A stretch of 64,000 nt of DNA from NCBI RefSeq assembly GCF_032854445.1, contig NC_088305.1, forward strand, positions 6,639,606-6,703,605, in the 5' to 3' direction. The stretch's first letter is position 1. Each line of letters begins with the position of its first letter. The stretch is from Liolophura sinensis (Eukaryota; Mollusca; Polyplacophora; Chitonida; Chitonidae). This document shows, in pieces, positions 23,078 to 34,029 of this stretch. The position numbers and the translations under genes are program-made. Under the pieces are notes generated by a model. The model ran no database searches. It was not told the origin of the DNA and worked only from the letters and a program-made list of their open reading frames with translations.

Positions 23078-24765
23078 TGCTGTGTACTATTTATTTAGTA
23101 TCATGACGTTTTATCTAGTTCATCAAAATGTCCAAAGTTTTTATGCGCCTGGTCAAGAATTCAAAAAGTATGTCTTTAACTTCGCCGAATTACCAGATGT
23201 TATATGTTTGCAGGAGACCTTTCTCAATGAGCCTTGTCAATTCAAGCTGTCCGAATTCTCGGCAGTTAGGAAGAATCGGGAGGGCCGAGGGGGTGGCCTG
23301 CTTACACTAGTCGGAGATAATGTCTCGTACTCCGAAATTAAGTTGCCTAATGTAACCTCATTTGAATGTCAATGTGTGTGTTTAGTTTCTAAGTTTGGTA
23401 AGTGTGTTAATGTTATTAATATTTACAACCCTTGCAAACGCTTAAATGATGATGAACTAACAACTGTGTTGGGGTCTATAAGTGGATCTGCAGTTGTTTG
23501 TGGTGACTTCAATGCTCATAATCGCATATGGAGTAGTGTTGGCTCTGATGTAAATGGTAGAATTGTTGCAGATTTTATTGATACGAATGACTTTGTTACT
23601 TTGAATACTGGCGCGGGGACACGAATTGATATTCGTACTGGTAATATATCATGCCTGGATCTTACATTTTGATCTGCTAATATAAGTGCTGGCTATTCTT
23701 GGTCTGTGGGTCAGCTGTCACCTGGTGCCAGCGACCATTATCCCGTGCATGTAACAAGCCGTTATGTAACAACTCCACTGGTAGGCTATCAAGATGGAAA
23801 ACTGAAGATGCAGACTGGAGTTCTTTTAAGCATTTACGATGTAAAGTTTCGGAAACTGATATAGTTAGTGAAAATTTGGATGAGTTCAATTATGCAGTTT
23901 TAGGTTACATCTCGAAAGCAGCCGAAAGCAGTATGCCGAAGTCATCCGGAAGACCTTGTCCAAAACCTCCTGTACCCTGGTGGAATGAAGAATGTGAGGA
24001 AGCCATCAAAGCTCGCAAGAAAGCTAAAAACAGAGCAAAGCGTACGCTACTCCATCTTGATATAATAGACTACAAGAATAAGAAGGCGGAAGCTCAAAAA
24101 ATAATCAAGAGAACCCAGAAGTCATATTGGCGTACGTTTTGCTCTACCATACATTCTAACACATCTATTAAATCGGTTTGGCAAAAGGTTAACGCAGTTA
24201 GGGGAAACCACTCTAACTCATCTGTAAACAACTCTAAGTAAAGAACATGTAATGTATGTAAGTGATATAGATAAGGCTAATATTTTGTGTAAAAGTTTTG
24301 CTTTTGTCTATAGCTCTGGCAATTATAACCCTGATTTTAAGCGTTACAAAGATGACGCTGAGAAGGAGTGTGATTTTTTCTAATATTATGCTTGACGATA
24401 TGGTAATAAACAATGGTTTTTCTTTGGCAGAAGTCAAGCAGGCTATATCTAGAAGTACCATCAGTATGCCAGGAGAAGATGGTGTCCATAATTGTATGTT
24501 GCGTAATATGCCAAATTCGTTCTTAAACATATTGTTACTTCTTTTTAGCCGTGTTTGGAATTCCATGACGATGCCTTTGGCGGGGGGTAAAGCGATTGTG
24601 GTGCCTGTTCCCAAGCCCGGAAAGCCTCCTTCTAATCCGTTATCGTATAGACCCATCTCATTCACCAGTAATTTATGTAAATTGATGAAGCGTATGGTCA
24701 ACGCTCGCCTAAAGTGGCTTCTTGAAAGTAAAGGTCACCTTGCATATCCTATGAGTATCCTATGA
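23070..24765 (+). pseudogene. LINE ORF2 5' part: endonuclease and RT start, broken
   Basis: Encodes the apurinic-type endonuclease and the first part of the reverse transcriptase. Endonuclease landmarks in order: VHQNVQSF, CLQETFL (catalytic Glu), CGDFNAHNRIWSS (Asp/Asn pair), then an in-frame TGA at 23670-23672, followed in the same frame by the essential SDHYPV. A frameshift near 23.79 kb leads to the linker with PWWNEECEEAIKARKKA. Another shift leads to RT segments FSLAEVKQAISRSTISMPGE, VPVPKPGKPP and LSYRPISFTS. The frame ends about 24765, where the coding sense stops in mid-domain because another element is inserted; it resumes at 27.11 kb. The start is taken at ATG 23070 because of the tight overlap with ORF1. 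Not functional. Confidence 0.93.
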
Positions 24766-24769
24766 GCCT

Positions 24770-26500
24770 ATCGCTTCCAAAATTTTCAATTGTTCCCAGG
24801 CCATCAAGGAGTTCTATTTGGCGACATATACTTCTAGCGGTTATAACCGTGATTGTGAATCCTCAGTTTTTAGTATTATTAAGAATCATGATCTACGGAA
24901 TCTCTTTGTGAGGGGTCCTAAGTATAGAGAAAAGAGAATTGTCAACATTCGATCAAACAAAAAAATATCATCTCGGCACTTGAGTATGTTAATAAATGGT
25001 CAAAACGGGAGAAAATGGATTCTTCGGTACTTAACGACTGGCTTGAGATTGTCAAAAAGAAGGTTAGTTTAACTATTCACCATCAAGACATTGATGCTCT
25101 ACCTAAACTTAAAACAGGTTCTGAAGGATCCCACTGTGCAAGAAACACTCGCTGACCTTCATAGTAAATTTGTCATCACTGTAGCAGACAAGGCTCCTAA
25201 AAATGTCATTTTTATTTGCACGAATTATTATTGTCAAATTCCTGTTCAAGAGCTATGTGGATCTACAACGACATCCACGTATTCTGCTACTACATGTACT
25301 CTGGAGGAACTATTTAACAAACACAAAACCTTTCTTAAAGAAAGGCGCATAAATATACCTACGCGTCATACAGAAATACCACAGCTTTACTGGATTGCTA
25401 AAATGCTTAAATCCCCATACAAGGCTCGATTTATTGCGGGTTGAAGAAGATGTACTACCAAACTGTTGTCAACCCTACTTACGAGAGCGTTACAAGAAGT
25501 AAAGTCATTTGGGGATATGTATTGTTGTGGCATAACAAAAAATTCAGGTGTCAACTGCATGTGGATTCTTAACAACTCCAAACGTCTTACAGAAGAACTC
25601 GATGCTCATATGCAGATACCGGACAAAGACGTATCCACATGGGATTTCTCTACTCTCTATACTACGATTCCCCACAAAGATCTTATTGAAAGAATATAGT
25701 CGTTAATTGTCTCCGTATTTACTAAAATAGGTCACCGTTACATTAACGTCAGAAGCAATCAGGCTTTCTTTAGCTCCACTATTTGTAAAGGTTACCACTC
25801 ATGGGATGTTACATTATTTATTGAATTACTTGAATTTCTCACTAATAACATCTATGTGAAATTCGGAGATACCATTTACCAACAGTGCATAGGTATTCCA
25901 TTTGGGTATCAATTGTGCGCCAATGGGTACCAATTTTGGCAGACCTATACCTGTTTTCAAATGAATACGACTATATGCAGAAATTACTTAAAAGTAATAT
26001 CTTTAAAGCTTGATCCTTTTCATTTACCAAGCGGTATATTGATGATCTACTGGCGTTAAATAACCCCCATATTGCTGAAGCGGTGAAGGAAATCTATCCG
26101 CCTTCATTTGATTTAAAGGAGACAACAGATAGTCCTGATGGTAGCTTACATCTTATTTGGATCTATATTTGTACAAAGACGAACAAGGCCTCCTTTCACG
26201 CCGCCTTTACGACAAAAGGGATAATTTAAATTTTGATATTGTAAATTATCCTTATTTAGATAGCAATGTACCAAAGGGTCCTGCATATGGCGTATACATA
26301 TCTCGCCTTGTAGCATTTGTCAGATCTTGCGTTAATTGTGATGACTTGAATCTGCGTCACAAGTTGATAGTTCAAAAACTAGTTTGTCAAGGATACTCCA
26401 TCAAACGCCTTCATTCTAAGTTTCTCAATTTTTACAATGAGCATAACACTCTCGTTGGCAGGTGTGGACAGAGCGTTCAGAATGGCGATCTGCATTGTGA
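24770..26500 (+). pseudogene. Penelope-like element reverse transcriptase, broken
   Basis: A second, unrelated retroelement inside the LINE. Recognisable Penelope-like RT segments in several frames: N-terminal NLFVRGPKYRE; KQVLKDPTVQETLADLHSKF with VITVADKAPKNVIFIC; WDFSTLYTTIPHKDL (first catalytic Asp, at about 25640); IGIPFG; catalytic YIDDLLALNN at 26035-26064; and the C-terminal YDKRDNLNFDIVNYPYL and YGVYISRLVAFVRSCVNCDD. These blocks and their order are characteristic of Penelope-like elements and differ from LINE RT. Frameshifts and stops separate them. No GIY-YIG endonuclease motif is seen after the RT, so it is either truncated or of an endonuclease-lacking type. Same orientation as the LINE. 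Confidence 0.88.
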
Positions 26501-26504
26501 TCAA

Positions 26505-26640
26505 CCATATAGACGGCGCTGTTATCCCTATGTACATATCTATCACGTACATGGTATTTAAAAATATAGATGGCGCTGGTTGCCCAGTGTAACCGGCTAT
26601 CTTGTATGTCATGTGTAACATCATAGATGGCATGAGATCT
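26505..26640 (+). repeat. 57-bp tandem repeat after the Penelope-like RT
   Basis: 'atagacggcgctgttatccc' at 26509, 'atagatggcgctggttgccc' at 26566 and 'atagatggcatgaga' at 26623 are spaced exactly 57 bp. It may be part of the Penelope-like element's 3' region. Confidence 0.6.
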
Positions 26641-26804
26641 TTTTATATTAACGGAAAAGACGTAATCGTCCGTTACTTTTGAATCACAATATGGTCGGTT
26701 AGGGTCTGTAACGCTCGTCATTTTCAAACTGTATCTAATACGGCTTAACCTGGGACAAGGGGCCATAAAGGTAGCCATGCGCATTACATCAGCATAATGC
26801 CTTT
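26641..26804. other. Unassigned piece of the insertion
   Basis: No coding similarity recognised. It lies between the Penelope-like remnant and the D copy within the interrupted LINE. Confidence 0.4.
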
Positions 26805-27108
26805 ATGAACAGTTGCAATTAAAGCGCTACTGAGATACTTGTATAATTGTTATTTGACCTGGAACTCATTCACGGACTATGGATTTGAACTTTGATATGG
26901 AATTCATGCCTGGAATATTCATTGTCTGCCCGGCATCATTGAAAACTGATGACCGCTTCTCTCTTGTGTGTTACCGGCTTTATTTCTTATTTGTATAATT
27001 TCTTACATACCGTTGTCTTTGGGAGTTAGTGTTAAACTTATCGACTTGGAACGCCTTTTACGGACTACGAATGGTATATGAATGTCGGACTTGACGCTTA
27101 TATTCTTT
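26805..27108 (+). repeat. Family D-like repeat within the LINE interruption
   Basis: 'cattgaaaactgatgaccgc', 'ttctctcttgtgtgttaccg', 'tataatttcttacatacc' and 'acggactacgaatggtatat' follow the order of family D, though more diverged. It ends directly where LINE coding sense resumes ('attctttccccattacagag'). Confidence 0.6.
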
Positions 27109-27109
27109 C

Positions 27110-28800
27110 CCCATTACAGAGTTGGTTTAGACGTAACCGACGGACAACAGAGCATGTTGTTAGACTAGAATCTGATATTAAGAATGGTTTGTTAAATAAG
27201 GAATATATTTTAGCAGTTTTCTTTGATGTCGAGAAGGCGTAAAATATGGTGTGGAGAAGAGGGGTACTGAGGAAAATATCAGAGATGGGTTTGGGGGAAA
27301 AGATATTGGCATGGGTGAGAAACTTTTTGTCTAATAGACAAATATCTGTTCGTGGAAGTAAAGAATTTTCAGGCCCTATTACTACGGAGAATGGTACCCC
27401 TCAGGGAAGTGTCATTTCACCGTAATTGTTCAATGTAATGATAAATGATCTTCATGGTGTTGTTTATCCAAAACTAAATGTGGTCTTTTGCAGATGACAA
27501 AGCCGTATGGGCATCGTCCAAAAGTTTTAAATTGGCTCATAAGTACCTCCAAAAGAGCCTAAACGCTATTTTTTTCCTGGGGGAAGAAGTGGGGAGTTAA
27601 ATTTTCTCCCGTTAAATCCGAAGGTATGATATTTACTCGTAAACGCATAATCTCGGACTCTCCACTTTTGTTGGGTAATGATGTCATAAAAATATCCCCT
27701 GCATTTAAGTACTTAGGAGTGTGGTTAGATAAGTCTCTGACCTGGTCTAACCGTATTGATCAGATAGTTGTTAAATGTACTAAGGCCATTAATTTAATGC
27801 GATCCATTTCTGGAACTTCATGGGGGTAGATAAAACCTCTTTATTGATGTTATTCAGGGCTCTCATTCTGTCAAGACTGGATTATTGCTGCGAAGTATTC
27901 GATTCAGCGGCCCAGTCAGTTAAAGGTAAGCTAGACAATATCCAATACCGAGCGCTTTCTGTTTGTACTGGTGCAATTAAAGGGACCTCGTTACGTTGTT
28001 TGCAAGTGGCCTGCGGTGAGCTCCCCTTGTAGATTAGACGTAAGCTCAGAACTTTAAAATACACTCTTGTTCTCAGGTCGTCCTGTTATGGTTGATAACC
28101 TCGTTATGCTTTCAGGGGATAGAGGTTTCTTTGGCATGGGTACCAGCCCACGTCGGTATAGCGGGTAATGAAAAAGCGGACAAGGCTGCAAAACAAGCGC
28201 TACTGCTGAATAATATATCTGTCTCTTACAAGTTATCATGTCGAGAGATGTTCAGCGAAGTTAAGTCACACTTCTACTCGCTTTGGCAAAATGAGTGGGA
28301 TACCACGAATAATGGTCGTTTTTATTTTCAGTTTCAACCTTCTATTTCTATCTTCAAGACGACACGATGCCTTATTTTTCAGATTAATGTCTGGTGTCTT
28401 ACCGCTTAACTTACGCCTTTTCATGATAAACTGTCACCCAGCTGGTTGGTGTGATTTTTGTGATGTAGATGAGTCCGAAGTACATTTTCTTTAAAGATGT
28501 CCCACATATAATGTAATCAGAACTCAATTGTTTGCAAAGCTTATCACATTATGGTATTTTTCAGCACCCATTACAGGCAGTTCTGTGTCCTCCACGAAAC
28601 AGAGTTAAAGTTTTCAATGAAGTGGCGAAGTTCATTGGGTAAATCAAGGCGATTTTGAGTCGCCCCAACACTCATCCCGTTTATTTGAGTGCTACCTCTA
28701 GTAATGTAGTATAGATTTACTCTTGCTGTTAAGTGTGGCGTGCATCATCCCTTTTCAGGGCTTGGAAAACGCCAAATTTATAATTTCACTCACTCAATAC
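27110..28800 (+). pseudogene. LINE ORF2 3' part: RT core, RNase H, C-terminal knuckle
   Basis: Continues the ORF2 interrupted at 24.77 kb. It opens with LSPLQSWFRRNRRTTEHVV, then the RT A motif FFDVEKA with a stop replacing the usual Tyr at 27240-27242, NGTPQGSVISP with a stop at 27423-27425, and the catalytic FADD at about 27487 in a shifted frame. The thumb follows at 27626-28032 (KYLGVWLDKSLTW, LSRLDYCCEVFDSAAQS). An RNase H C-terminal segment WVPAHVGIAGNEKADKAAK at 28133-28192 shows the element belonged to the RNase H-bearing I superfamily, but most of the RNase H N-terminal half is missing. A final CDFCDVDESEVHFL matches the C-terminal Cys/His segment of such ORF2 proteins. The tail 'aaaacgccaaatttataatt' near 28770 is probably the 3' UTR end. 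Confidence 0.92.
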
Positions 28801-28985
28801 AACCCTGACTAAACTGAGAAGAGGCTGCATTTCACCGGTACCGTGTGCCCATCTACCAGCTATCATATTGTCGTCGCACCTCTGGTCTTACTGTCTGTGT
28901 TGTTACGTCTTATTATACGTGATCAGTAGTGTTTTACACTGGTTGACATAACACTGCTTATTCTTTGACGTATCATACGTAGAAA
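28800..28985 (+). repeat. Family E repeat, copy
   Basis: 'aaccctgactaaactgagaa', 'gaggctgcatttcaccggta', 'ccagctatcatattgtcgtc', 'ctctggtcttactgtctgtg'. Abuts the probable LINE 3' end. Confidence 0.8.
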
Positions 28986-29464
28986 TAAGTTGGTACAAAT
29001 ATGCAAATACAGACAAGTTCCTGTGTGAGTGGTTAATCAATTTATATTTTTCTAAAAATAGGTCGCATTTCGGTTGACGATGTATGTGGAAATCTTAGCA
29101 ATCAAACATCTCCACAGCCAAAATTAATGCCCCATCAACTGGTGTAAGTGCTTCGAGTTGTAATTTATACTGCAATAATATTATTACTTACTCTGTTTGG
29201 TCATGAGGCACATAAACTCACAGAGATCTCAATGAATCAGAATAGAATATATGTATCTGATTTCTATATCCTATACAGACCGACCGATAAATGCAACAGA
29301 CATGAACGTTCAAAATTCTTGAATTTTTTTTTATCCCCCTCCATATCGTTCTGTTCGTTTTAGGATGTCTTGTCGGCCTCGTGCGCGTCCCGTCTGTCAA
29401 TGTGTCTGTTACACGTACCTGTATAGATGATGTGAAAAAAAGATAGAAGCCTTGAGAGAGTGAG
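28986..29464. other. Non-coding, nothing recognised
   Basis: No gene or repeat recognised between the E copy and the family F SINE. Confidence 0.4.
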
Positions 29465-29820
29465 CGAGTGAGTGCTTAGGGTTTAACGTCGTACTTTTTT
29501 CAGTCATATAACGACGAAGGAGTCCTGAGAATGCATGTACGTGTAATGTGCCTTCTTGTAGCATCCGGATTTCCACCGCTCTTTTATCTAGTGCTGCTTC
29601 ACTGAGTCGACTTATGGAAGGCAAATAAGGCTGGCCACCCCAGCCATTATACTGATACGAGTCAAACAATCGTTGCACTATCCTCTTCATGCTGAACGCC
29701 AAGCCAGGAAGCCACAATTTCCTTCAGTGTGACCCGACCCAGGATTGACCCTTCATATACCACCAAAAAAGCGGACGCTGTACAAGCTGAGCCAACGCGG
29801 CCGGTAAAGGAGGCTTTTCC
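29465..29820 (-). repeat. Family F SINE, near full-length
   Basis: Read in reverse: tRNA-like head (A-box region complement 'gctgagccaacgcggccggt', altered), 'gggtcaatcctgggtcgggt', 'gcgttcagcatgaagagga', 'gcagcactagataaaagagc', 'gtggaaatcc', 'gaaggcac' and the terminal block ending in the complement of 'gggtttaacgtcgtact', with ACTC repeats. The 102-codon reverse frame here is incidental. Confidence 0.85.
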
Positions 29821-30824
29821 CTTTAGCTATCCATAACATCACTCATACCCTCTCCCGAAACAATTTTTCGTCACTGACACGTAACATTACAAGCTCTACG
29901 ATTCGATGCGTTGGGAGTCATATTATTGGAAAAATGTTGCAGTTCGAGTACTTTTTTGACACATAATGTTAAAACCTATAAGCTCTTTTTCGACACGAAA
30001 ATTTCATTTTCACAATTAGCGTCATAATTATTTAAGACGTAGTATAGTGCTTATTATTATATAAGAGAATACATTTTCTTCGCCAAAAATATAGAAGTTC
30101 AATATACCGATGTGTAGCGCTTGTGACAAAAGGCAAGCTTATGGTTGGTAAGTGACTATGTCAAATATTACAGATGCCTGAATGTATTTTACAAGTGAAA
30201 ACAAATAGCGTGTAGTAAACGGTTATGTCTGAACGAAATGACTAAAATAGAAACCACACCACTTTATAGTTTTCATGTTGGGTACGCAACAGGAAGCGCA
30301 TATCAGACGCGAATGGCACAGATACCATGCCATCAAATGCAAATTTCTTAACTTTGCTAGCCAGATTTAACGTGTGTGGGAAATTATGTTAATTCATACG
30401 TAAAATGAAGCCATACAACTAAAATCTGTGTTTTCTATGGGAAGAAAGTAATACTAATATGTCATACACTGAGTATCGGCACTAGCATAGCAGAAGACGG
30501 CGTGCATCAGATACATGCAACATCCACACTGCTAGACATACGGCTTTCAGTTATGGTATCGCCACGATATAGTTATAAAACGATGTCGCGTTAAATCATA
30601 ATCTTTCATTCGTTCATTCAGTTAGGGTATGAGATTATTTTTTCCTATTTTCCTTCCCATTTTGATAGTCATGGGAGTAAAATTTGCTGTTTTGTTTTAA
30701 CATAATATTATAGGATGTTTTTGTGTTAACCGACACGGCTAGTTGACACCATAAACACAAAGCTATGAAACAGTTTGGTGCCTGACTGCTGTACATTCAG
30801 TAGGGAGTTTTCAGCAGGGACAAG
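29821..30824. other. 1 kb non-coding, nothing recognised
   Basis: AT-rich; no gene or repeat recognised. Confidence 0.45.
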
Positions 30825-31075
30825 AGAAACGAGGATTCTGTTGGTGGACTAAGCATCTCCAAGTTCTGGCCACTTTGTGTTTTAAAGTGTTTGTATGTTA
30901 AATGTAATGATAACACAGCACTTTGAGTGCCACTGTTTATAATCATTCACAAGATCAGTTAGAATAAGCCCCGAACTCAGGTCGTATTTCACGGGTTACG
31001 TGAGATTATTTACCAGCTATCACACTTTCAAGCCTTTTTTTCATTGTGTTGCAATGATTGGTATCGTTTCTATTA
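30825..31075 (+). repeat. Family E repeat, long form
   Basis: Includes the upstream E segment ('ggtggactaagcatctccaa', 'aatgataacacagcactttg') plus the core ('cagttagaataagccccgaa', 'tcgtatttcacgggttacgt', 'accagctatcacactttc'). The same two-part order occurs at 43.3 kb, showing that E extends about 130 bp upstream of the core. Confidence 0.8.
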
Positions 31076-31690
31076 AACAAACTATTGATTATCACACACA
31101 TGGGAACTTCTTCAATACGCCACATCCGTAATTTCAGCAAGAGTTATTAATTGTTGTTTTCGAAAATTAATTGTTGTTAAATACCTTATTGAGAAGTCAT
31201 TTGTGGAACCAGCAATTTCTTTGAGAGCAGTACAATCGAAGGATGTTTCGTCTTACTTACCATGTCTTACCTGTAGTCGTAAAACATCGAATCGCTTAAA
31301 AAACTCTTGAACCTTCCATAAATCCCATAAAATAAATCTCCCATCTCGTCATTTACTTATAAAGCAGTTGTCAATGGTGTGATAATACAGGATTTATAGT
31401 AATTCTGAAGACCACTGACTTATATATCAAAAAGAAACAAAGACTTCACGTGTTACTCTGTGTTCTGAACATGCCTATAGAGAACAAAGTGTATTGCTAA
31501 TGAATAAATTTTGTTCACTGACGTAATGAACGTGCACTAAAACAGGATTGCGCTCGGTACACCCTCCACAGTCAACAGTAGCATGATGGGCCACGTTTTA
31601 TTTCACAGTGATTAAGCATTTATATCGGCTAATTCAGTACCGCGTGCGTGCCACCTCCCGCATTCCTAACAGTAATGCAAGGTTGTCTCA
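31076..31690. other. Non-coding, nothing recognised
   Basis: No gene or repeat recognised. Confidence 0.4.
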
Positions 31691-32020
31691 TTGACTACCT
31701 AACACCCAAGAAAACACAGTGTTAGGCAACCTGCGCAACTGCTGTTCCAATGAGTCGCCCACTTCTCGGACATTATGGGGTTGACGTCGAAAGACACGAC
31801 GACTTCGCCAAGAGCATCCCATACGTGTTCGATGGGACTGACTTCAAGTGATCTCGATGGCCGCTCCGTGACGTCAATATCCACATTTTGCAGGAAATTT
31901 CGTGTCAAGACAGCTGTGTGTGGTGTCGCATTGTCATGCTGGATTACGGTTTATCTATGTGAGAATGGGTCCAGCACAAACATGTCGTAGGGTCTCGGAA
32001 GTTACGCCATGTGAAATCGA
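31691..32020 (-). pseudogene. Tc1-type DDE transposase, C-terminal remnant
   Basis: The reverse strand encodes QHDNATPHTAVLTRNFLQN, the second catalytic Asp block of Tc1/mariner-superfamily transposases, followed after the expected short spacing by RSLEVSPIEHVWDALGEVV, the third catalytic (Glu) block. Upstream in the reading direction, YDMFVLDPFSH fits the segment before the QDN motif. At least one stop lies just before the QHDN block, and the N-terminal DNA-binding domain is not recognisable. No terminal inverted repeats were found flanking it. A DNA-transposon fossil of the cut-and-paste type. Confidence 0.85.
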
Positions 32021-32049
32021 TTGCCTTCATTAGTGTGCCGTCACATGTG

Positions 32050-32175
32050 GTCGTCCCTACCTGGACTGATCAAATGTCGTTCCCGTTTGATGTCGTCCCT
32101 ACCTGGACTGATCAAATGTCGTTCCCGTTTGATGTCGTCCCTACCTGGACTGATCAAATGTCGTGTCCGTTTGAT
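32050..32175 (+). repeat. 42-bp perfect triplication
   Basis: Three consecutive 42-bp units start at 32050, 32092 and 32134 ('gtcgtccctacctggactga' opens each). The first two are identical; the third differs by a couple of bases near its end. The 42-bp period is a multiple of three, and the array lies on the 5' side of the transposase remnant. The overlapping 62- and 104-codon frames are products of the repeat. Confidence 0.95.
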
Positions 32176-32694
32176 GCACACGTGTCCTCAGATTGTTGAT
32201 TGTTCATTGTTCATCTACTGCATCACGTGCAACAGCCACAGTAGACTGGCCAGTCTGGAGCATGCCAATTGCTTGTTCACATTCATCATTTGTAACGTTT
32301 GGCATAAGAATTGTTTATGTCCCAATGATTGTTAGCGTGTCTTTTTAATCACTAGCAAATTCTACATACGTCTTCGTACTCAGCCACATGAAACTGTGGT
32401 CATGCGACCAAATGCCGGGTCGCGTTTACACAAAGGAACGTGCTGCATTCCCCACGCGTGGTTCGGAATCACAGTTGCAATGGTCGGATGTGTAATATAA
32501 CGGCTCGCCATTAAGGTATTCACCCATATTTATAACCTTGTACCACGCAGTTTCAATAGGCATATAAATCATTTCTCCAAATATGGATTTTCTTTTTTTT
32601 ATTCAGTATATATTGCAGTTAATAACATCGATATTTATTTTTCAAATATTTCAATGTTTAATAGGTTTTTACACGAACACTTAGAAACCCAGTC
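32176..32694. other. Possible further Tc1 debris, otherwise unassigned
   Basis: If the transposase once extended upstream, its N-terminal part would lie here on the reverse strand, but I see no reliable motif. No other feature is recognised. Confidence 0.3.
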
Positions 32695-32832
32695 GGTAAC
32701 CCCAGTTAAACCCAAACTGAAATAAACTGACAAGAGGTCGTAGTTCAGCAGATACGTGAGGCTGTTTTACCAACTATCACACAGCCGTTGCAGCTCTGGT
32801 TTTCTCTCTATGCTGTAGTCTTTTTTATCCCA
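32695..32832 (+). repeat. Family E repeat, copy
   Basis: 'ccagttaaacccaaactgaa', 'taaactgacaagaggtcgta', 'accaactatcacacagccgt', 'ctctggttttctctctatgc', then 'tgtagtctttttta' at the 3' end. Confidence 0.85.
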
Positions 32833-33539
32833 TAAAAACAAGATATAACATCAGTGATGTAAATTTTCAACATTCCACTCGTTATATACATAAACCAAAT
32901 GTTTGATTGGTCGCCTGGACTTTCACTGAGCTTATTCAATGAAAAAGTACAACTGCATACCAGATAACTTCTACTATTTGTTGCCGTGGGAAAAAGGCCA
33001 GGCTAGTGATCACTTACTGCACCGTGACAGCCGTTTCTTGGTACAAAAAGTTTAAGTTTTTTGGACACTGGATAGGCACACTATTTATCATCATGACATG
33101 TGAAAAATAGCAAAAATGGTGAAAAGAAATGAAATACTTAACGCTCTACGCCTAAAACATTGTAGACTACTCACAAACACAAGTTCGTCCGTCAGCATGC
33201 CTCGGTGTCAGATTTTTAAAAAAATTAAACATCTACAAACTAACCTTCCTACCGTGTGGAGCACTGGAGCACAAAGGCGTTGTCTCGTGTGTATGAACAT
33301 CACGTCTACCATTACACGGAAAGTCCATGTCAGAACCAAAATCAAGTCCCTTGAAACATGGTAGACGCTGTTTTGTGCCATTCTCCAAGATTCATTATGG
33401 TTAGCAAGACCAGTAAATAAGTTTTGGGGTGAATTGTTTGTCTTAGAATCCTGTATTTGAATATTTCGTTCAGTACGATTTTCGAAAGCACCGCTCCTCG
33501 CACCCTGCAAAACATCGCGTGACCAGATTTAGGTTTTAG
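32833..33539. other. Non-coding, nothing recognised
   Basis: Short frames on both strands at 33116-33510 show no recognisable domain. A lone RRCLVC string is not enough for a zinc-binding call. Confidence 0.35.
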
Positions 33540-33902
33540 TGAGTGAGTGCTTGGGGTTTAACGTCGTACTCAACAATTTTTCAGTCATATAACGATGAAG
33601 GAATCCTTAGGGTGCAGGTATGTGTATTGTGCCTCCTTGTAGCAGGACGGATTCCCACCGCTCTTTTATCTAGTGCTGCTTCACTGAGACGCCTTACCGA
33701 AGGCAAGTAAGCCGCCCCGCCCGAGCCATTATACTGATACGGGTCAACCAGTCGTTGCACTATCCCCTTCATGCTGAACGCCAAGCGAGGACGTTACAAC
33801 TTCCTCTTTTAAAGTCTCAGATGTGACTCGATGAAGGATTGATCCTGGATCTACCGGTCCCGAAGCGGACGCTCTACCAACTGTGCTACCCGGGCCGGTC
33901 GG
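33540..33902 (-). repeat. Family F SINE, full-length
   Basis: The most complete F copy, about 360 bp. In reverse: A box 'tagcacagttggtagagcgt', 'gatccaggatcaatccttca', 'ggcgttcagcatgaagggga', 'tagtgcaacgactggttgac', 'gcagcactagataaaagagc', 'acaaggaggcacaatacaca' and the terminal 'gacgttaaaccccaagcact' with ACTC repeats. Confidence 0.9.
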
Positions 33903-34029
33903 TCACAATTTTGGAGCCAAATGTTTCGATAAATGAGCAGTTATGAACGGTGATGTTTGTTGAACAAAGTGACTAAATAGCCGAAGCTATTGTGTGTTTG
34001 TAGGCCTATATCTGGTATTATTTAAGAAT

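Noticed and set aside
23070-28800. An LTR retrotransposon or endogenous viral element as the source of the RT
   Set aside because: The apurinic-type endonuclease precedes the RT, there are no protease or integrase motifs and no long terminal repeats; the second RT is Penelope-type.
33116-33364. 82-codon ORF with RRCLVC, considered as a piggyBac-type zinc finger
   Set aside because: Only one Cys pair is present and the expected following Cys/His residues are missing.
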